Positions 51,882-61,346 of a stretch of DNA of 64,000 nt are shown here, in pieces. The DNA comes from Paenibacillus xylanexedens (lineage in GTDB: Bacteria; Bacillota; Bacilli; Paenibacillales; Paenibacillaceae). The notes beneath the pieces are model-generated. The model worked only from the letters and a program-made list of their open reading frames with translations. It ran no database searches and was not told the DNA's origin. The position numbers were made by a program, and so were the translations under genes. Each line of letters starts with the position of its first letter. The first letter of the stretch is position 1. The DNA lies in NCBI RefSeq assembly GCF_007680605.1, contig NZ_VEIO01000001.1, forward strand, positions 2,113,276 through 2,177,275, written 5' to 3'.

Positions 51882-53144
51882 CTATGATTGAAGCTTAACC
51901 AGGCTGTAGTTCTTTTTACCTTTACGGATGATGATAAATTTGCCGCCAATCGCGTGCTCTGCAGATACCGTAAATTCAAGCTCCGTAATTTTTTCGCCGT
52001 TCATAGAGATGGCGCCCTTGGTCACATCCTCACGAGCTTGACGTTTCGATGGCTCCAAACCAAGATCCACAAGCCAGTCTACAATATTTTTAGCTTCACC
52101 GTCTGTTTCGTATGTTGGCATTTCCTTGAAGCCCTGCTCGATCTCATCTGCTGTCAGGGAACGAATATCTCCGCTGAACAAAGCTGCTGTAATACGTTTT
52201 GCCTGTTCCAGCATCTCTTCGCCGTGAACGAACTTGGTCATTTCCTCTGCCAAGGCTTTCTGCGCTTCACGTTTATGCGGCTCTGTCTCCACTTTCTCAG
52301 CCAAGGCTTCGATTTCTTCTTTGCTCAGGAATGTGAAGTATTTCAAGTATTTAATCACATCTCGGTCATCTGTATTCGCCCAGAACTGGTAGAATTCAAA
52401 CGGCGTCGTTTTATTCGGATCAAGCCAGATCGCACCGCCAGCTGTTTTACCAAACTTCGTACCGTCCGACTTCAGCATCAGTGGGATGGTCAAGCCGTAA
52501 GCTTTGGATTCTGAGCCTTCTTTTTTACGAATCAGATCCAGACCGCTCGTAATGTTACCCCATTGGTCAGATCCACCAATCTGTAGTTGTACATCCTCCG
52601 TTTGGAACAAGTGAAGGTAATCAAGAGATTGCAGAATCTGGTAGGAGAATTCCGTGAATGAAATTCCGCCTTCAAGACGGCTTGCTACGACATCTTTTGC
52701 CAGCATGGTGTTCAGGTTAAAGTTTTTCCCGTAGTCACGCAGGAACTCGATGACGTTAATCTTATGTGTCCAGTCGTAGTTGTTAACCATGCGAACCTGA
52801 TTGTCGCCTTCGGTAACAAACAACTTTTTCATCTGTGCCGTTAACGCGTCTACATTCTCTTGCACTTGCTCCAGCGTCTGCAAAGAACGTTCGGACTGAC
52901 GACCACTCGGGTCACCAATCGTACCCGTTGCGCCGCCAATGAGGATCACCGGACGGTGACCGGCCAGCTGGAAACGTTTCAGCATCATAAACGGAATCAA
53001 GTGTCCGATATGCATACTGTCACCTGTCGGGTCTACACCGCAGTACAGGGAGATCGCTTTGCTCTCCGTCAGTTCACGTAGCCCTTCCGCATCCGTTTGT
53101 TGATTAATGGCGTCCCGCCACTGTAGTTCGTCAATAATGTTCAT
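51882..53144 (-). CDS. tyrS: Tyrosyl-tRNA synthetase
   Basis: A 420-residue class I synthetase that charges tRNA with tyrosine. The HIGH motif appears as SMHIGHLIPF, the tyrosine pocket region as YQILQSLDYLHLFQ and QIGGSDQWGNI, and the KMSKS-type loop as KFGKTAGG. A C-terminal S4 RNA-binding domain is present (RQAREDVTKGAISMNGEKI). Length is normal. It is controlled by a T-box leader at 53464-53745; a repeat-like element lies between that leader and the gene. Confidence 0.97.
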   Translation of the reverse strand: MNIIDELQWRDAINQQTDAEGLRELTESKAISLYCGVDPTGDSMHIGHLIPFMMLKRFQLAGHRPVILIGGATGTIGDPSGRQSERSLQTLEQVQENVDALTAQMKKLFVTEGDNQVRMVNNYDWTHKINVIEFLRDYGKNFNLNTMLAKDVVASRLEGGISFTEFSYQILQSLDYLHLFQTEDVQLQIGGSDQWGNITSGLDLIRKKEGSESKAYGLTIPLMLKSDGTKFGKTAGGAIWLDPNKTTPFEFYQFWANTDDRDVIKYLKYFTFLSKEEIEALAEKVETEPHKREAQKALAEEMTKFVHGEEMLEQAKRITAALFSGDIRSLTADEIEQGFKEMPTYETDGEAKNIVDWLVDLGLEPSKRQAREDVTKGAISMNGEKITELEFTVSAEHAIGGKFIIIRKGKKNYSLVKLQS

Positions 53145-53190
53145 TGTTATAACCCCTTTTCTATCATCAAAATTCAGTCATGACTTACGT

Positions 53191-53423
53191 TATATAAGTT
53201 GAACTAAAGATTTTACACCGTCCACTTCGATGACAGAATAACCTGGAGAGTAGCGGTTATCCCCAGATTTTTTTGGATTCCCTTTGCCAAGGGGAAAAAT
53301 CCGGTGATAAAGGCGAAGCGTATGCTTCCGATGCTAGCTTTCTTTCAGAAAGCTTTTAGCTTCGTTTTTTCAGGTTTTTTCTGTCCTCTCCGTTAAAGTG
53401 TTAATAAATAGTCAACTTATATA
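53191..53423. repeat. MITE-like element with terminal inverted repeats
   Basis: A 233-bp segment bounded by TATATAAGTTGA (53191-53202) and its complement TCAACTTATATA (53412-53423). The inverted similarity continues inward, with gaps, for about 60 bases: GACAGAATAACCTG on the left corresponds to GACAGAAAAAACCTG on the complement of the right. The middle holds smaller hairpins (CTTTCTTTCAGAAAG; CGAAGC...GCTTCG). No reading frame of note. It sits between the tyrosine T-box and tyrS. No second copy was found in this window. Confidence 0.65.
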
Positions 53424-53463
53424 GTGCAGACACACCCTAACATTGCCAACGGTATTTTTGGAC

Positions 53464-53745
53464 ACAAAAAAATCGCCGCCTTGTCTTCACAGACACAGGG
53501 ACGATTAGAATAACCGTGGTACCACCCAAATTGCATGGACAACCTCTCCGAACATTCATATGTTCAAAAAATAGCGATCCATACCACTTTCAGCAAGTTA
53601 TCGTTTGCCCATCCGCTTGGCATTACCCAAGTACTCCAGAGTGTAATTCGCAGCCCTTGTATGTATCAGGTTCCATCACCCCCTGACTTTCTGTAACAGG
53701 GACAAAGCCGCTACTGCGCTCTATCAACGTAATTCATGTATTTAA
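53464..53745 (-). promoter_or_regulatory. Tyrosine T-box riboswitch leader with terminator
   Basis: On the minus strand the conserved T-box sequence GGGTGGTACCACGG is followed by a terminator (AATCGTCCC...GGCGGCGATT with TTTTTTT at about 53465-53472). Stem I upstream shows GCGAATTACACTC, in which TAC would be the tyrosine specifier codon. Uncharged tRNA-Tyr should stabilise the antiterminator and allow transcription of tyrS. Confidence 0.93.
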
Positions 53746-53753
53746 TTATAGCC

Positions 53754-53782
53754 AGTATAGCGAAACGTTCCGCACATTGCAA
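53754..53782 (-). promoter_or_regulatory. Promoter of the tyrS T-box transcript
   Basis: On the minus strand TTGCAA (53777-53782) and TATACT (53754-53759) with 17 bases between, just before the T-box leader. Confidence 0.65.
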
Positions 53783-53881
53783 GCGCTAGTATTCCGATAA
53801 TGAACAGGTCCATATCAAAGATATCGTACTGATCCGGGAAAATAATGCATGCTGGAAGGCAATTTATCCTGCCAAAATAAA

Positions 53882-54328
53882 TTATAACGTGATTTGAAGC
53901 TGATCATGGTAATAAGCGTAAGCCTTCGTTGCAACCTGATCTTCGTTATTCCAGAGCTGCTGATCCAATTCATCAAGAAGTTCTTCTTGCTCCGTCTCCA
54001 GATATTTCGGGATGTCCCATAACCCCGTTAGTCTAGAATCGTTTTCCAAATGCTCAAAACAAGCATACTGCTGCTTCACATTACTCAAAACCTGGTTCGC
54101 GCCGATCGTTTCAAGTGCCTTGCAAGCGATCTTATACGCCTCTTCTCCCCAGTTGCAGAAGAATTGCATAAAACCACCGTTATAAACATCTGCCTCAAAC
54201 AGCCACAACGCTGCAATCTCTTGTTCCGTCTGGGAAAGCGCAGTCCATCCTTGCACAGACTGATTCTTTTTCTCCACAAAAGTCAATGCGTAATCATACC
54301 ACACATCCTGAATATCCCGTTCGCTCAT
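53882..54328 (-). CDS. DMP19/DUF4375 family protein, immunity-like
   Basis: A 148-residue acidic protein with the family pattern LWLFEADVYNGGFMQFFCNWG followed by CKALETIGAN. DUF4375 proteins are common in neighbourhoods of toxin immunity genes, though no biochemical role is established. It overlaps the upstream gene by 4 bases (ATGA type), so the two are cotranscribed. No toxin gene is adjacent. Confidence 0.75.
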   Translation of the reverse strand: MSERDIQDVWYDYALTFVEKKNQSVQGWTALSQTEQEIAALWLFEADVYNGGFMQFFCNWGEEAYKIACKALETIGANQVLSNVKQQYACFEHLENDSRLTGLWDIPKYLETEQEELLDELDQQLWNNEDQVATKAYAYYHDQLQITL

Positions 54329-54792
54329 ATCGAAGATTTCCCCTTCCTGGGATGAACCGTTTCCAGTTCCCTTCGTTTACCCTCTAGATGCCAGGTTAAG
54401 TATGGATCACCGATCGCTTGAAAAGCTGCCCGTACATTATCTTCGATCTCTTGCCACACTTCAGTTGTATAATCGAGATGAGTGTTAACATTATCGACAC
54501 CATACTTCTTAAGCAGGCTCACATGTGCGGCTGTAAAAATCATATCTTCCAGCAACCAGTAGAGGACCTCCTCCACGTGCTTCAGCTTTTTAATCAGGGA
54601 CGGTACACCGCGTTCATAGATTGTAACAATATAATCTCCACCGCCTATTTCGACATAGGGTGCACCTTCCCATTTGAACGACTCATCCAATCGGTTCACA
54701 TAACTTTCCATCTGTTCCATCGGGTAAGAAGTGCGTGATAACAACTCAAGGAGTTGCTGGGCTAGCTCCTCCATGCTCAACAGATTGGACAC
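54325..54792 (-). CDS. Imm63-like putative immunity protein
   Basis: A 155-residue acidic protein. VEIGGGDYIVTIYERGVPSLIKKL, VLYWLLEDMIFTAAHVSLLKKY and a last part LTWHLEGKRRELE resemble the immunity protein 63 family as I know it. The start is probably the GTG at 54792 (AGGAAGG 8 bases before); the ATG at 54774 is an alternative. It is coupled to the DUF4375 gene. Orphan immunity genes protect against toxins of neighbouring cells, but that role here is inference. Confidence 0.55.
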   Translation of the reverse strand: MSNLLSMEELAQQLLELLSRTSYPMEQMESYVNRLDESFKWEGAPYVEIGGGDYIVTIYERGVPSLIKKLKHVEEVLYWLLEDMIFTAAHVSLLKKYGVDNVNTHLDYTTEVWQEIEDNVRAAFQAIGDPYLTWHLEGKRRELETVHPRKGKSSI

Positions 54793-54919
54793 AAGATTCA
54801 CCTTCCTTCTCTAACATTTAAGGTGTGAGATCAACCTCATATAATCGATTATAATGGCTCCCAATGAAAAAGCTGCCTCTTGGCAGCCCTCACCTTTTCC
54901 TCTCAGGTTCACAGAGATG

Positions 54920-56389
54920 TTAAGTCCCGCAGAACGTCTTATACGAAGGGTCACAGGACACTGGAATCGCACCAAATGCTTCCTGTTCCGGCGTATAAGC
55001 ATAAGGACGCTGGAGAATATCCAGCAAAGGCTGGATCAAGCTGTAGTCTCCGTCCTGCTCGGCTCGTTGCAACACCTCCTCTACCTTCTCGTTCCTCGGA
55101 ATCACAACGGGATTGTTTCGTTTCATCTGCTCCAACACTTCATCGCTGGATTCCGGTTGTCTACCTAATCTGTCTTGCCAGCGTGAATGCCACTCCTTGA
55201 AATCAGACTCGTCACTAAGTGTGAGGGTTTCCAGTCTGTTCAGTGTCAGAGCCACAAACGTATTCGTGTAGTCCGCAGCATGCTTTTCCATCAGTTCAAG
55301 CAGATCCTTAATCAAGGTCTCATCTTCCGCTTCTTCCTTAAAAAGACCGAGCTTGGCACGCATCCCCGATAACCAGTGGTGGTGATACAATTCAGAGAAC
55401 TGTGCAATGGCATCCTGAGCGATTTGTACAGCCTGCTCTTCATCTTCATGTAGCAACGGCAGTAATGTCTCAGCAAAACGAGCCAAATTCCAGCCCGCAA
55501 TGTAGGGTTGATTGCCATAAGCATATCGGCCTTGCCTGTCAATTGAGCTGAACACCGTCGCCGGGTTATACGTATCCATAAAAGCACAGGGACCATAATC
55601 AATCGTTTCCCCGCTAATTGCCATATTGTCCGTATTCATGACCCCGTGAATAAAACCTACGTGTTGCCATTTTGCGACAAGCTGCGCCTGAAGTTTGATC
55701 ACTTCCTGCAGGAACCTTAGATAACGCTGTTCGTTACCCTCTACTTGCCGGAAATGACGACGTATAGTGTAGTCTGCGAGTGCACGTAAATCCTCTACTG
55801 AACCAAATTGGGCTGCATACTGAAAAGTTGCAACTCGAATATGACTGGCCGCGACTCGAGTGAGAATAGCCCCCGGGCGCTCTGTTTCACGATAAATGTT
55901 CTCTCCTGTGGAGACAACAGCCAAGCTTCGTGTCGTAGGAATTCCCAGACCAACCATTGCCTCACTGATAATATACTCCCGAAGCATCGGACCAACGGCA
56001 GCGCGCCCGTCCCCTCCGCGGGAATACGGCGTCCGTCCTGAACCTTTTAACTGAATATCAACTCGGTCCCCTTGCGGAGTAATCTGTTCACCCAGAAGTA
56101 AAGCACGTCCATCCCCAAGCATATTAAAGTTACCAAATTGATGACCTGCATACGCTTGTGCAAGGGGCTCGGCTCCGTCCGGTATGTTATTCCCCGCAAA
56201 GATAGCTGTGCCTTCGGGGCTGTGCAACACATCTGCGTCCAACCCCAGACTGACCGCCAGTGTTTGATTAAAAATGATCCAATCTGGAGACTGGACAGGC
56301 ATAGCTTGTTGTCTTGTATAGAATGTTTGAGGCAGTTCTGCATAACTGTGTTCCAGATTCCAGCCTGCGTTTAAATCGCTTTTTTCCAT
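54920..56389 (-). CDS. selO: Protein adenylyltransferase SelO/YdiU family
   Basis: A 489-residue pseudokinase-fold enzyme that transfers AMP to protein hydroxyls in studied members. Motifs seen are [64 protein letters not shown] and the catalytic stretch [21 protein letters not shown] (each given in part or in two pieces). The C-terminal segment [12 protein letters not shown] is also family-typical. It lacks a selenocysteine. The ATG at 56389 follows AAGGAG by 8 bases. Possibly a redox stress role; targets unknown. Confidence 0.92.
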   Translation of the reverse strand: MEKSDLNAGWNLEHSYAELPQTFYTRQQAMPVQSPDWIIFNQTLAVSLGLDADVLHSPEGTAIFAGNNIPDGAEPLAQAYAGHQFGNFNMLGDGRALLLGEQITPQGDRVDIQLKGSGRTPYSRGGDGRAAVGPMLREYIISEAMVGLGIPTTRSLAVVSTGENIYRETERPGAILTRVAASHIRVATFQYAAQFGSVEDLRALADYTIRRHFRQVEGNEQRYLRFLQEVIKLQAQLVAKWQHVGFIHGVMNTDNMAISGETIDYGPCAFMDTYNPATVFSSIDRQGRYAYGNQPYIAGWNLARFAETLLPLLHEDEEQAVQIAQDAIAQFSELYHHHWLSGMRAKLGLFKEEAEDETLIKDLLELMEKHAADYTNTFVALTLNRLETLTLSDESDFKEWHSRWQDRLGRQPESSDEVLEQMKRNNPVVIPRNEKVEEVLQRAEQDGDYSLIQPLLDILQRPYAYTPEQEAFGAIPVSCDPSYKTFCGT

Positions 56390-56548
56390 GGGTCGCACTC
56401 CTTCTCCTAACTAAGGAAATTTTCCTTTTATCTTCATGTAGCATTTGTGAACCCATGCTCATTTATGTCGTCGCATGAAAATTTCAAAGTAATAACAGTT
56501 CTTGTCTGACGTGATCATCCGGCATGAAACCAAGTGCTTATTGGTATT

Positions 56549-56857
56549 TTACTTCGCAGGGATCGGATAATCTGTTACAATCACGTTCTCAATCCAGCCA
56601 TCCAGAGAGGCTACGAATGCCCGATGTGCAGGGTGCGGACCGTATGCTCGCAAGGCTTCCTGATCTTCAAATGTCACTCTTAATCCAAGGGTGAATCCTT
56701 GAATGCGATCGGTTTCCTCCGTTACATTCACGCCAGCCGTCAGATCAACAATCCCGGGAATTTGATCCTGTAACGCAAGTAACTGAGCTACAAACTCCTG
56801 TTGCTTCGCAGGTGTGATTTTATCGTTAAATTTAAAAATAACCAAGTGTTCAAACAT
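56549..56857 (-). CDS. Dabb (stress-responsive alpha/beta barrel) domain protein
   Basis: A 102-residue dimeric ferredoxin-like protein with the Dabb pattern: MFEHLVIFKFNDKITPAKQQ, GIVDLTAGVNVTEETDR, GFTLGLRVTFEDQEALRAYGPHPAH (two pieces). Function unknown; some relatives are stress-induced. The start at 56857 fits the family; GGAG stands about 10 bases upstream. Confidence 0.88.
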   Translation of the reverse strand: MFEHLVIFKFNDKITPAKQQEFVAQLLALQDQIPGIVDLTAGVNVTEETDRIQGFTLGLRVTFEDQEALRAYGPHPAHRAFVASLDGWIENVIVTDYPIPAK

Positions 56858-57068
56858 ATCAGCCCATCTCCTTATCCATTGAAGGAAAACCATTTATTGA
56901 ATTGGCGGAAAATCTTTCATCTCTACCCTTCTTATTTTAAATTAAACATAACCTGAACTCAAATAGATGTTCTCGATTCACCGCTCCGGTATAATAGCAA
57001 TATTGTTCAAGAATTCAGCCTCAGGTGCACGTTATAATCACCTAAACATACCAGAAGGAAGGTGCATC

Positions 57069-57920
57069 ATGAGTCGAGAAATGCGAACCGTCGTTTATGA
57101 TCCAGATTTGCAACTGGAAGCTTATCAGTTTGAAGGCATCATGCAGAAATTTCCCAATCATTTTCATGACTATTATGTGATTGGATTTATTGAAGAAGGG
57201 AAACGGCATCTGATCTGCAACAACGAGGAATACCTATTAAACAGCGGTGACATCATTATTTTCAACCCCCAAGATCCTCATGCCTGTGAGCAGGTAGATG
57301 GAAGAAAATTGGATTACCGTTGTATCAATATTCAGCCAGAAGTTATGCTGGAGTACGTGCGTGAAATTACTGGACAGACTTATCTGCCGAGATTTACCAC
57401 CCATGTTCTATACCAAAGTGAACTGGTCTCCTCGCTCCATGAGCTGCATCAGCTCATACTTGAGGAGCAGCCTGACTTCTGCAAAGAAGAGATGCTTTTC
57501 TTACTACTTGATCAACTCCTGAAAGATTACACGGATACAGAGACGGCTGAAGCTGAACAAAATATAACGTTGGAGATTCGGCAACTGTGTGATTATATGG
57601 AAGTCCATTACTCGGAAAACATCAGCTTGAATGAATTATCCGAGCTCTCGGGCATAAGCAAATACCATTTACTGCGACAGTTCGCTCGTCAAAAAGGCAT
57701 ACCTCCCTACCGCTATCTTGAAACGATACGGATCAATCAAGCCAAACGCCTTTTGGAACAGGGACTACTGCCTATAGATGTTGCTGCTCAGTCGGGCTTT
57801 AGTGATCAAAGCCATTTCACCAATTTTTTCAAAAAACTGATTGGTCTAACGCCCAAACAATATCGCCGTATTTTTAATCACGGTGCCGAGAGTACACGAT
57901 TGCAGGAAAACAAGCGATGA
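57069..57920 (+). CDS. AraC family transcriptional regulator
   Basis: A 283-residue regulator with an N-terminal cupin sensor (FPNHFHDYYVIGFIEEGKRHL; GDIIIFNPQDPHACEQ) and a C-terminal double helix-turn-helix (LSGISKYHLLRQFARQKGIPPYRYLE; AAQSGFSDQSHFTNFFKKLIG). The start at 57069 has AAGGAAGG 6 bases before it. Its stop overlaps the start of an EamA transporter gene, so it is likely to control that exporter in response to a small ligand. Confidence 0.92.
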   Translation: MSREMRTVVYDPDLQLEAYQFEGIMQKFPNHFHDYYVIGFIEEGKRHLICNNEEYLLNSGDIIIFNPQDPHACEQVDGRKLDYRCINIQPEVMLEYVREITGQTYLPRFTTHVLYQSELVSSLHELHQLILEEQPDFCKEEMLFLLLDQLLKDYTDTETAEAEQNITLEIRQLCDYMEVHYSENISLNELSELSGISKYHLLRQFARQKGIPPYRYLETIRINQAKRLLEQGLLPIDVAAQSGFSDQSHFTNFFKKLIGLTPKQYRRIFNHGAESTRLQENKR

Positions 57921-58855
57921 CTTTAATGCGTAATCACAACCATGTTGCCGGACACCTGCTTGCCTTATTTACCATTCTCATCTGGGGAACCACCTTTATT
58001 TCAACAAAAGTGTTGCTGAAAGACTTTACCCCTGTTGAAATCTTACTGTTCCGTTTTCTGATCGGTTATCTCGTCCTGTGGATGATCTATCCACGTACTC
58101 AGAAAGTTGTTTCTTGGCGGGAAGAAGCATTATTTATGGGTGCAGGTTTATGTGGAGTGACCTTGTATTTTCTCATTGAAAATATGGCTTTGGTATATAC
58201 GACAGCGTCCAACGCTAGCATCATTGTATCCGTCGCTCCTTTCTTCACTGCTGTACTTGCCCACTTTTTTCTGGACGGAGAAACGTTAACTCGCCGCTTT
58301 CTAATCGGATTTGGCATCGCGATGTGTGGTATTATTCTTGTTACACTAAACGGAAGCTATATGTTACAGCTTAATCCCTTAGGTGACTTGCTTGCCTTTA
58401 TCGCTCCTGCTGTGTGGGCAGTGTACTCGGTTATGATGCGTAAAATAGGGTTACGAAACTACAATGTTATAGGCGCAACGCGTAAAGTGTTTTTCTATGG
58501 TCTGCTATTCATGTTACCAGCGTTCGGTTTAGTTGAATTTGACCTGAATGTCGCAAGATTCACACAACTCACCAATTTATTGAATTTTCTCTTTCTCGGT
58601 GTAGGCGCCTCAGCCCTGTGTTTTGTGACATGGAATCAAGCCGTTAAGCTACTGGGAGCGATTCCAACAAGTGTATACATCTATCTCGTACCTGTGATTA
58701 CCGTTGGTTCATCTGCATTCTTTCTTCATGAACGCATCACCTGGGTGAGCATACTAGGCGCATCCCTTACGTTGTATGGATCTTACATTTCGGAGAGCAC
58801 GGCGAGAAGGAAAAAACACAACCTATTTTCGGCAAAATTACGCCGCGACATATAA
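57917..58855 (+). CDS. EamA family (DMT) transporter
   Basis: A 312-residue membrane protein with ten predicted segments and the two EamA repeats (LFTILIWGTTFISTKVLL; LAFIAPAVWAVYSVMMRKIG). It probably exports amino acids or metabolites. The ATG overlaps the araC-type stop (ATGA), so it is translationally coupled to the regulator. It is followed by a terminator. Confidence 0.9.
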   Translation: MTLMRNHNHVAGHLLALFTILIWGTTFISTKVLLKDFTPVEILLFRFLIGYLVLWMIYPRTQKVVSWREEALFMGAGLCGVTLYFLIENMALVYTTASNASIIVSVAPFFTAVLAHFFLDGETLTRRFLIGFGIAMCGIILVTLNGSYMLQLNPLGDLLAFIAPAVWAVYSVMMRKIGLRNYNVIGATRKVFFYGLLFMLPAFGLVEFDLNVARFTQLTNLLNFLFLGVGASALCFVTWNQAVKLLGAIPTSVYIYLVPVITVGSSAFFLHERITWVSILGASLTLYGSYISESTARRKKHNLFSAKLRRDI

Positions 58856-58899
58856 ATCACTTCTCGTTAGAAGTTACGTAAAAACGTGCACAATGTAAA

Positions 58900-58937
58900 A
58901 ACACGATCCCTGGCAAACGGGGTCGTGTCTTCTGTGT
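58900..58937 (+). terminator. Terminator after the EamA gene
   Basis: ACACGATCCC, loop TGGCAAAC, GGGGTCGTGT (10 bp, one G-T pair), with a T-rich tract a few bases later (CTTCTGTGTCTTTTTC). Confidence 0.75.
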
Positions 58938-58987
58938 CTTTTTCTATGAAAATTAGCTTATACCACAGAGATTGGGCAAGCCCATCA

Positions 58988-59710
58988 CTACTCATCCCCT
59001 GCTTCATCTTGATCTAGATCTAATTGAGACATGAGCAAATCCAACTCCTGTTTCTCCAAATGTCTCCATTCCCCTCTTTTCAGTCGTTCATCCAAACTAA
59101 TATTCATAATGCGAATGCGCTCCAACTTTAAAACCCTGTACCCCAGCGCTTTGCACATTCGGCGGATTTGCAGATTAAGCCCTTGTGTCAAAATAATTCG
59201 AAAGACGTTCTCGTCTTGTCTATACACCTCACATGGTTTGGTAACCACATTCAGAATTTCCACGCCTTGTGACATCGATTGTAGAAATGCATCAGTGACC
59301 GGCTTGTCCACGGTGACGACATACTCTTTCTCATGATGATGCTCCGAACGCATCATTTTGTTCACGATATCTCCGTTATTCGTGAGCAAAATCAACCCCT
59401 CTGACGCTTTATCCAGCCGGCCGACTGCAAAAATGCGTGAAGGATAATTCACAAACTGAATGATATTGCCCTCAACCTGTTCAGCTGCCGTACAGGTGAT
59501 GCCAACAGGTTTGTTCAGAACGATATACACGTCCTCCGGATTCCGCTCCGGAATCTCCTCCCCATCCATCAGCACAATGTCTCCTGGTGCAACCGTATCT
59601 CCTTTTACACACACCCTGCCGTTGATTGTAATTCTTCCGGCTGCAATACGCCGAGTCGTTTCCCTGCGGGAGAAATGTCCCGTCTCACTTATGTATTTGT
59701 TGATTAACAT
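58988..59710 (-). CDS. rluF: 23S rRNA pseudouridine synthase RluF-like
   Basis: A 240-residue pseudouridine synthase with an N-terminal S4 domain (INKYISETGHFSRRETTRRI) and the catalytic RLDKASEGLILLTNNG, with the active Asp. EKEYVVTVDKPVTDAFLQSMSQGV, LTQGLNLQIRRMC and ERIRIMNISLDERLKRGEWR resemble E. coli RluF more than RluB, including length. It would modify U2604 of 23S rRNA. An acidic tail ends the protein. Stands alone. Confidence 0.88.
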   Translation of the reverse strand: MLINKYISETGHFSRRETTRRIAAGRITINGRVCVKGDTVAPGDIVLMDGEEIPERNPEDVYIVLNKPVGITCTAAEQVEGNIIQFVNYPSRIFAVGRLDKASEGLILLTNNGDIVNKMMRSEHHHEKEYVVTVDKPVTDAFLQSMSQGVEILNVVTKPCEVYRQDENVFRIILTQGLNLQIRRMCKALGYRVLKLERIRIMNISLDERLKRGEWRHLEKQELDLLMSQLDLDQDEAGDE

Positions 59711-60020
59711 ATTTCACCGCTTCTCATTATTTAATCTGTATTTCCCTAAGTCTTTCATTATTTTGATCAATCATTCCGTTTACCTTATTAAGCGCTGAAC
59801 CTCATCTTCTCATGAAATGAAAAGTGACGCAACTGAGTCATCTTCGACATAAATCTTGTAGTCGGACAGGATGAACCAAAAAAAGAATGGCCTCGCCAAA
59901 CTTTAACATAATTTTACAATAAAAAGCTTGTACAATTTCAAAATTATGGTATAAGTTAAATATAAAATAAACATTTATTTCAATTTATAAAAATGTTATC
60001 CACTTCGAGGAGGTAGACAT
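59711..60020. other. Intergenic region between rluF and the MFS gene
   Basis: About 310 AT-rich bases; the divergent genes' control regions are here. One good plus-strand promoter is seen at 59928-59955; no repeat or RNA was found. Confidence 0.55.
59928..59955 (+). promoter_or_regulatory. Promoter of the MFS-aminotransferase-dehydrogenase set
   Basis: TTGTAC (59928-59933) and TATAAG (59950-59955) with 16 bases between and a TGG extension before the -10. Confidence 0.65.
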
Positions 60021-61238
60021 TTGAAAAGAATATTCGTTTTAAGCTGCGGATTCTATCTGTTGATTGGCATAACCAGCGTCGTACTTGGTGCGCTTCTACC
60101 CGTTTTGCTACCCCATTATGAGCGCGGTTACAGTGACGGGGGATTTCTACTATTTTTGCAGTTTCTCGGGTTTCTTGTCGGTGTACTTGTGTCCCCTTCC
60201 ATGACGGCCAGAATTGGTCGACAATGGATGCTCACCCTCGCGTTGATCTGCATTATTGCAGCTTATATAGTGCTCGGATGGTTGCCTTCGTGGAACGTCC
60301 TGCTTCTGTTGACCATTATTGTCGGGTTTGGCTCAGGCATCATTGAACCTTCCGTCGGCGCCTTCACGATCGAATTTACAGAAAATCAGAAAGCGGTTGC
60401 CATGTCCAAACTGGATGTATTTTTTGCCCTCGGCGCACTGCTCATCCCCGCGGCAGCTGCCCTGTTCATCTGGCTGGATCAGTGGCACCTGACGTTCTTC
60501 ACGGTTGCTACATGCGCGCTCATGCTCATGATCCCGTGGGTCACCATGCCTCGGCCTGCTGCACAATACCTCGAACAGGCTGGAGAAAATACGACACAAC
60601 AGGGGAAAAACGGGACAAACAAAGCCAGTTATTCCAAAAAACATCTGGGGTTGCTCTCCCTCTTCGTTGTCTTTTTCTTTGTTTATATGGGACTGGAGCT
60701 CGGATTGATGAATTTCCTGCCCTCCATTCTGGTAGAACGTTTGGAACTGAAAGAATCTATCGCCTCCCTAAGTGTATCCATTCTGTGGATTGCCATGATT
60801 GTCGGACGCCTTTTCTCTGGCAAAATCGCTGAAGCCGTCAATTATATGCCCTTCTTGATCTGGAGCACGATAGGTACATTGCTGTTTACGGTATCTATGA
60901 TATTCGTGTCCGGTCAATGGGTAACATATGGGCTAATCTTTGGCACAGGATTATTTATGTCGGGTTTATTCTGCATCGCACTCGTCTATGCGAATGTGCT
61001 AATTCCTGGCATGACGGAAAGGACAACGAGTATATTGATTGCCTCCGGCGGTATTGGCGGTGCCACGTTACAGTATCTCACGGGTTGGAGTATGAGCGCA
61101 TGGCCGATCGTCGGCACCATCATGATTTTAGCGGGATTTTGTTTGCTTTTATTGCTGACGTTGATCCTCTCCCACCTGTGGAACACTCGAAATGAATCAT
61201 TGAGCTCTGCATTCCCACAACAAACCAAAGAAATATAA
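60021..61238 (+). CDS. MFS transporter (FucP/sugar transporter-like)
   Basis: A 405-residue transporter with twelve predicted membrane segments and a central cytoplasmic loop rich in Thr, Gln and Asn. The start is a TTG at 60021 with GAGGAGGT 6 bases upstream. A first-helix GALLPVLLPHYERGYSDGG resembles FucP-like symporters and other glycoside transporters. Substrate unknown; the following aminotransferase and dehydrogenase genes suggest an amino-sugar, polyol or amine compound. Confidence 0.85.
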   Translation: MKRIFVLSCGFYLLIGITSVVLGALLPVLLPHYERGYSDGGFLLFLQFLGFLVGVLVSPSMTARIGRQWMLTLALICIIAAYIVLGWLPSWNVLLLLTIIVGFGSGIIEPSVGAFTIEFTENQKAVAMSKLDVFFALGALLIPAAAALFIWLDQWHLTFFTVATCALMLMIPWVTMPRPAAQYLEQAGENTTQQGKNGTNKASYSKKHLGLLSLFVVFFFVYMGLELGLMNFLPSILVERLELKESIASLSVSILWIAMIVGRLFSGKIAEAVNYMPFLIWSTIGTLLFTVSMIFVSGQWVTYGLIFGTGLFMSGLFCIALVYANVLIPGMTERTTSILIASGGIGGATLQYLTGWSMSAWPIVGTIMILAGFCLLLLLTLILSHLWNTRNESLSSAFPQQTKEI

Positions 61239-61346
61239 CTTGTAAAGCCTACTGACTTCAACACTTGAAAGGGGGGATGCCCAAACCGTCCGGTATGAAT
61301 CATATTGTTCACCTAGCTAGTACACTAAACTATTGGAGGAATCCGA

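Noticed and set aside
51888..52514. Plus-strand open frame of 208 codons
   Set aside because: Fully antisense to tyrS; composition rich in Phe, Cys and His as expected for a shadow.
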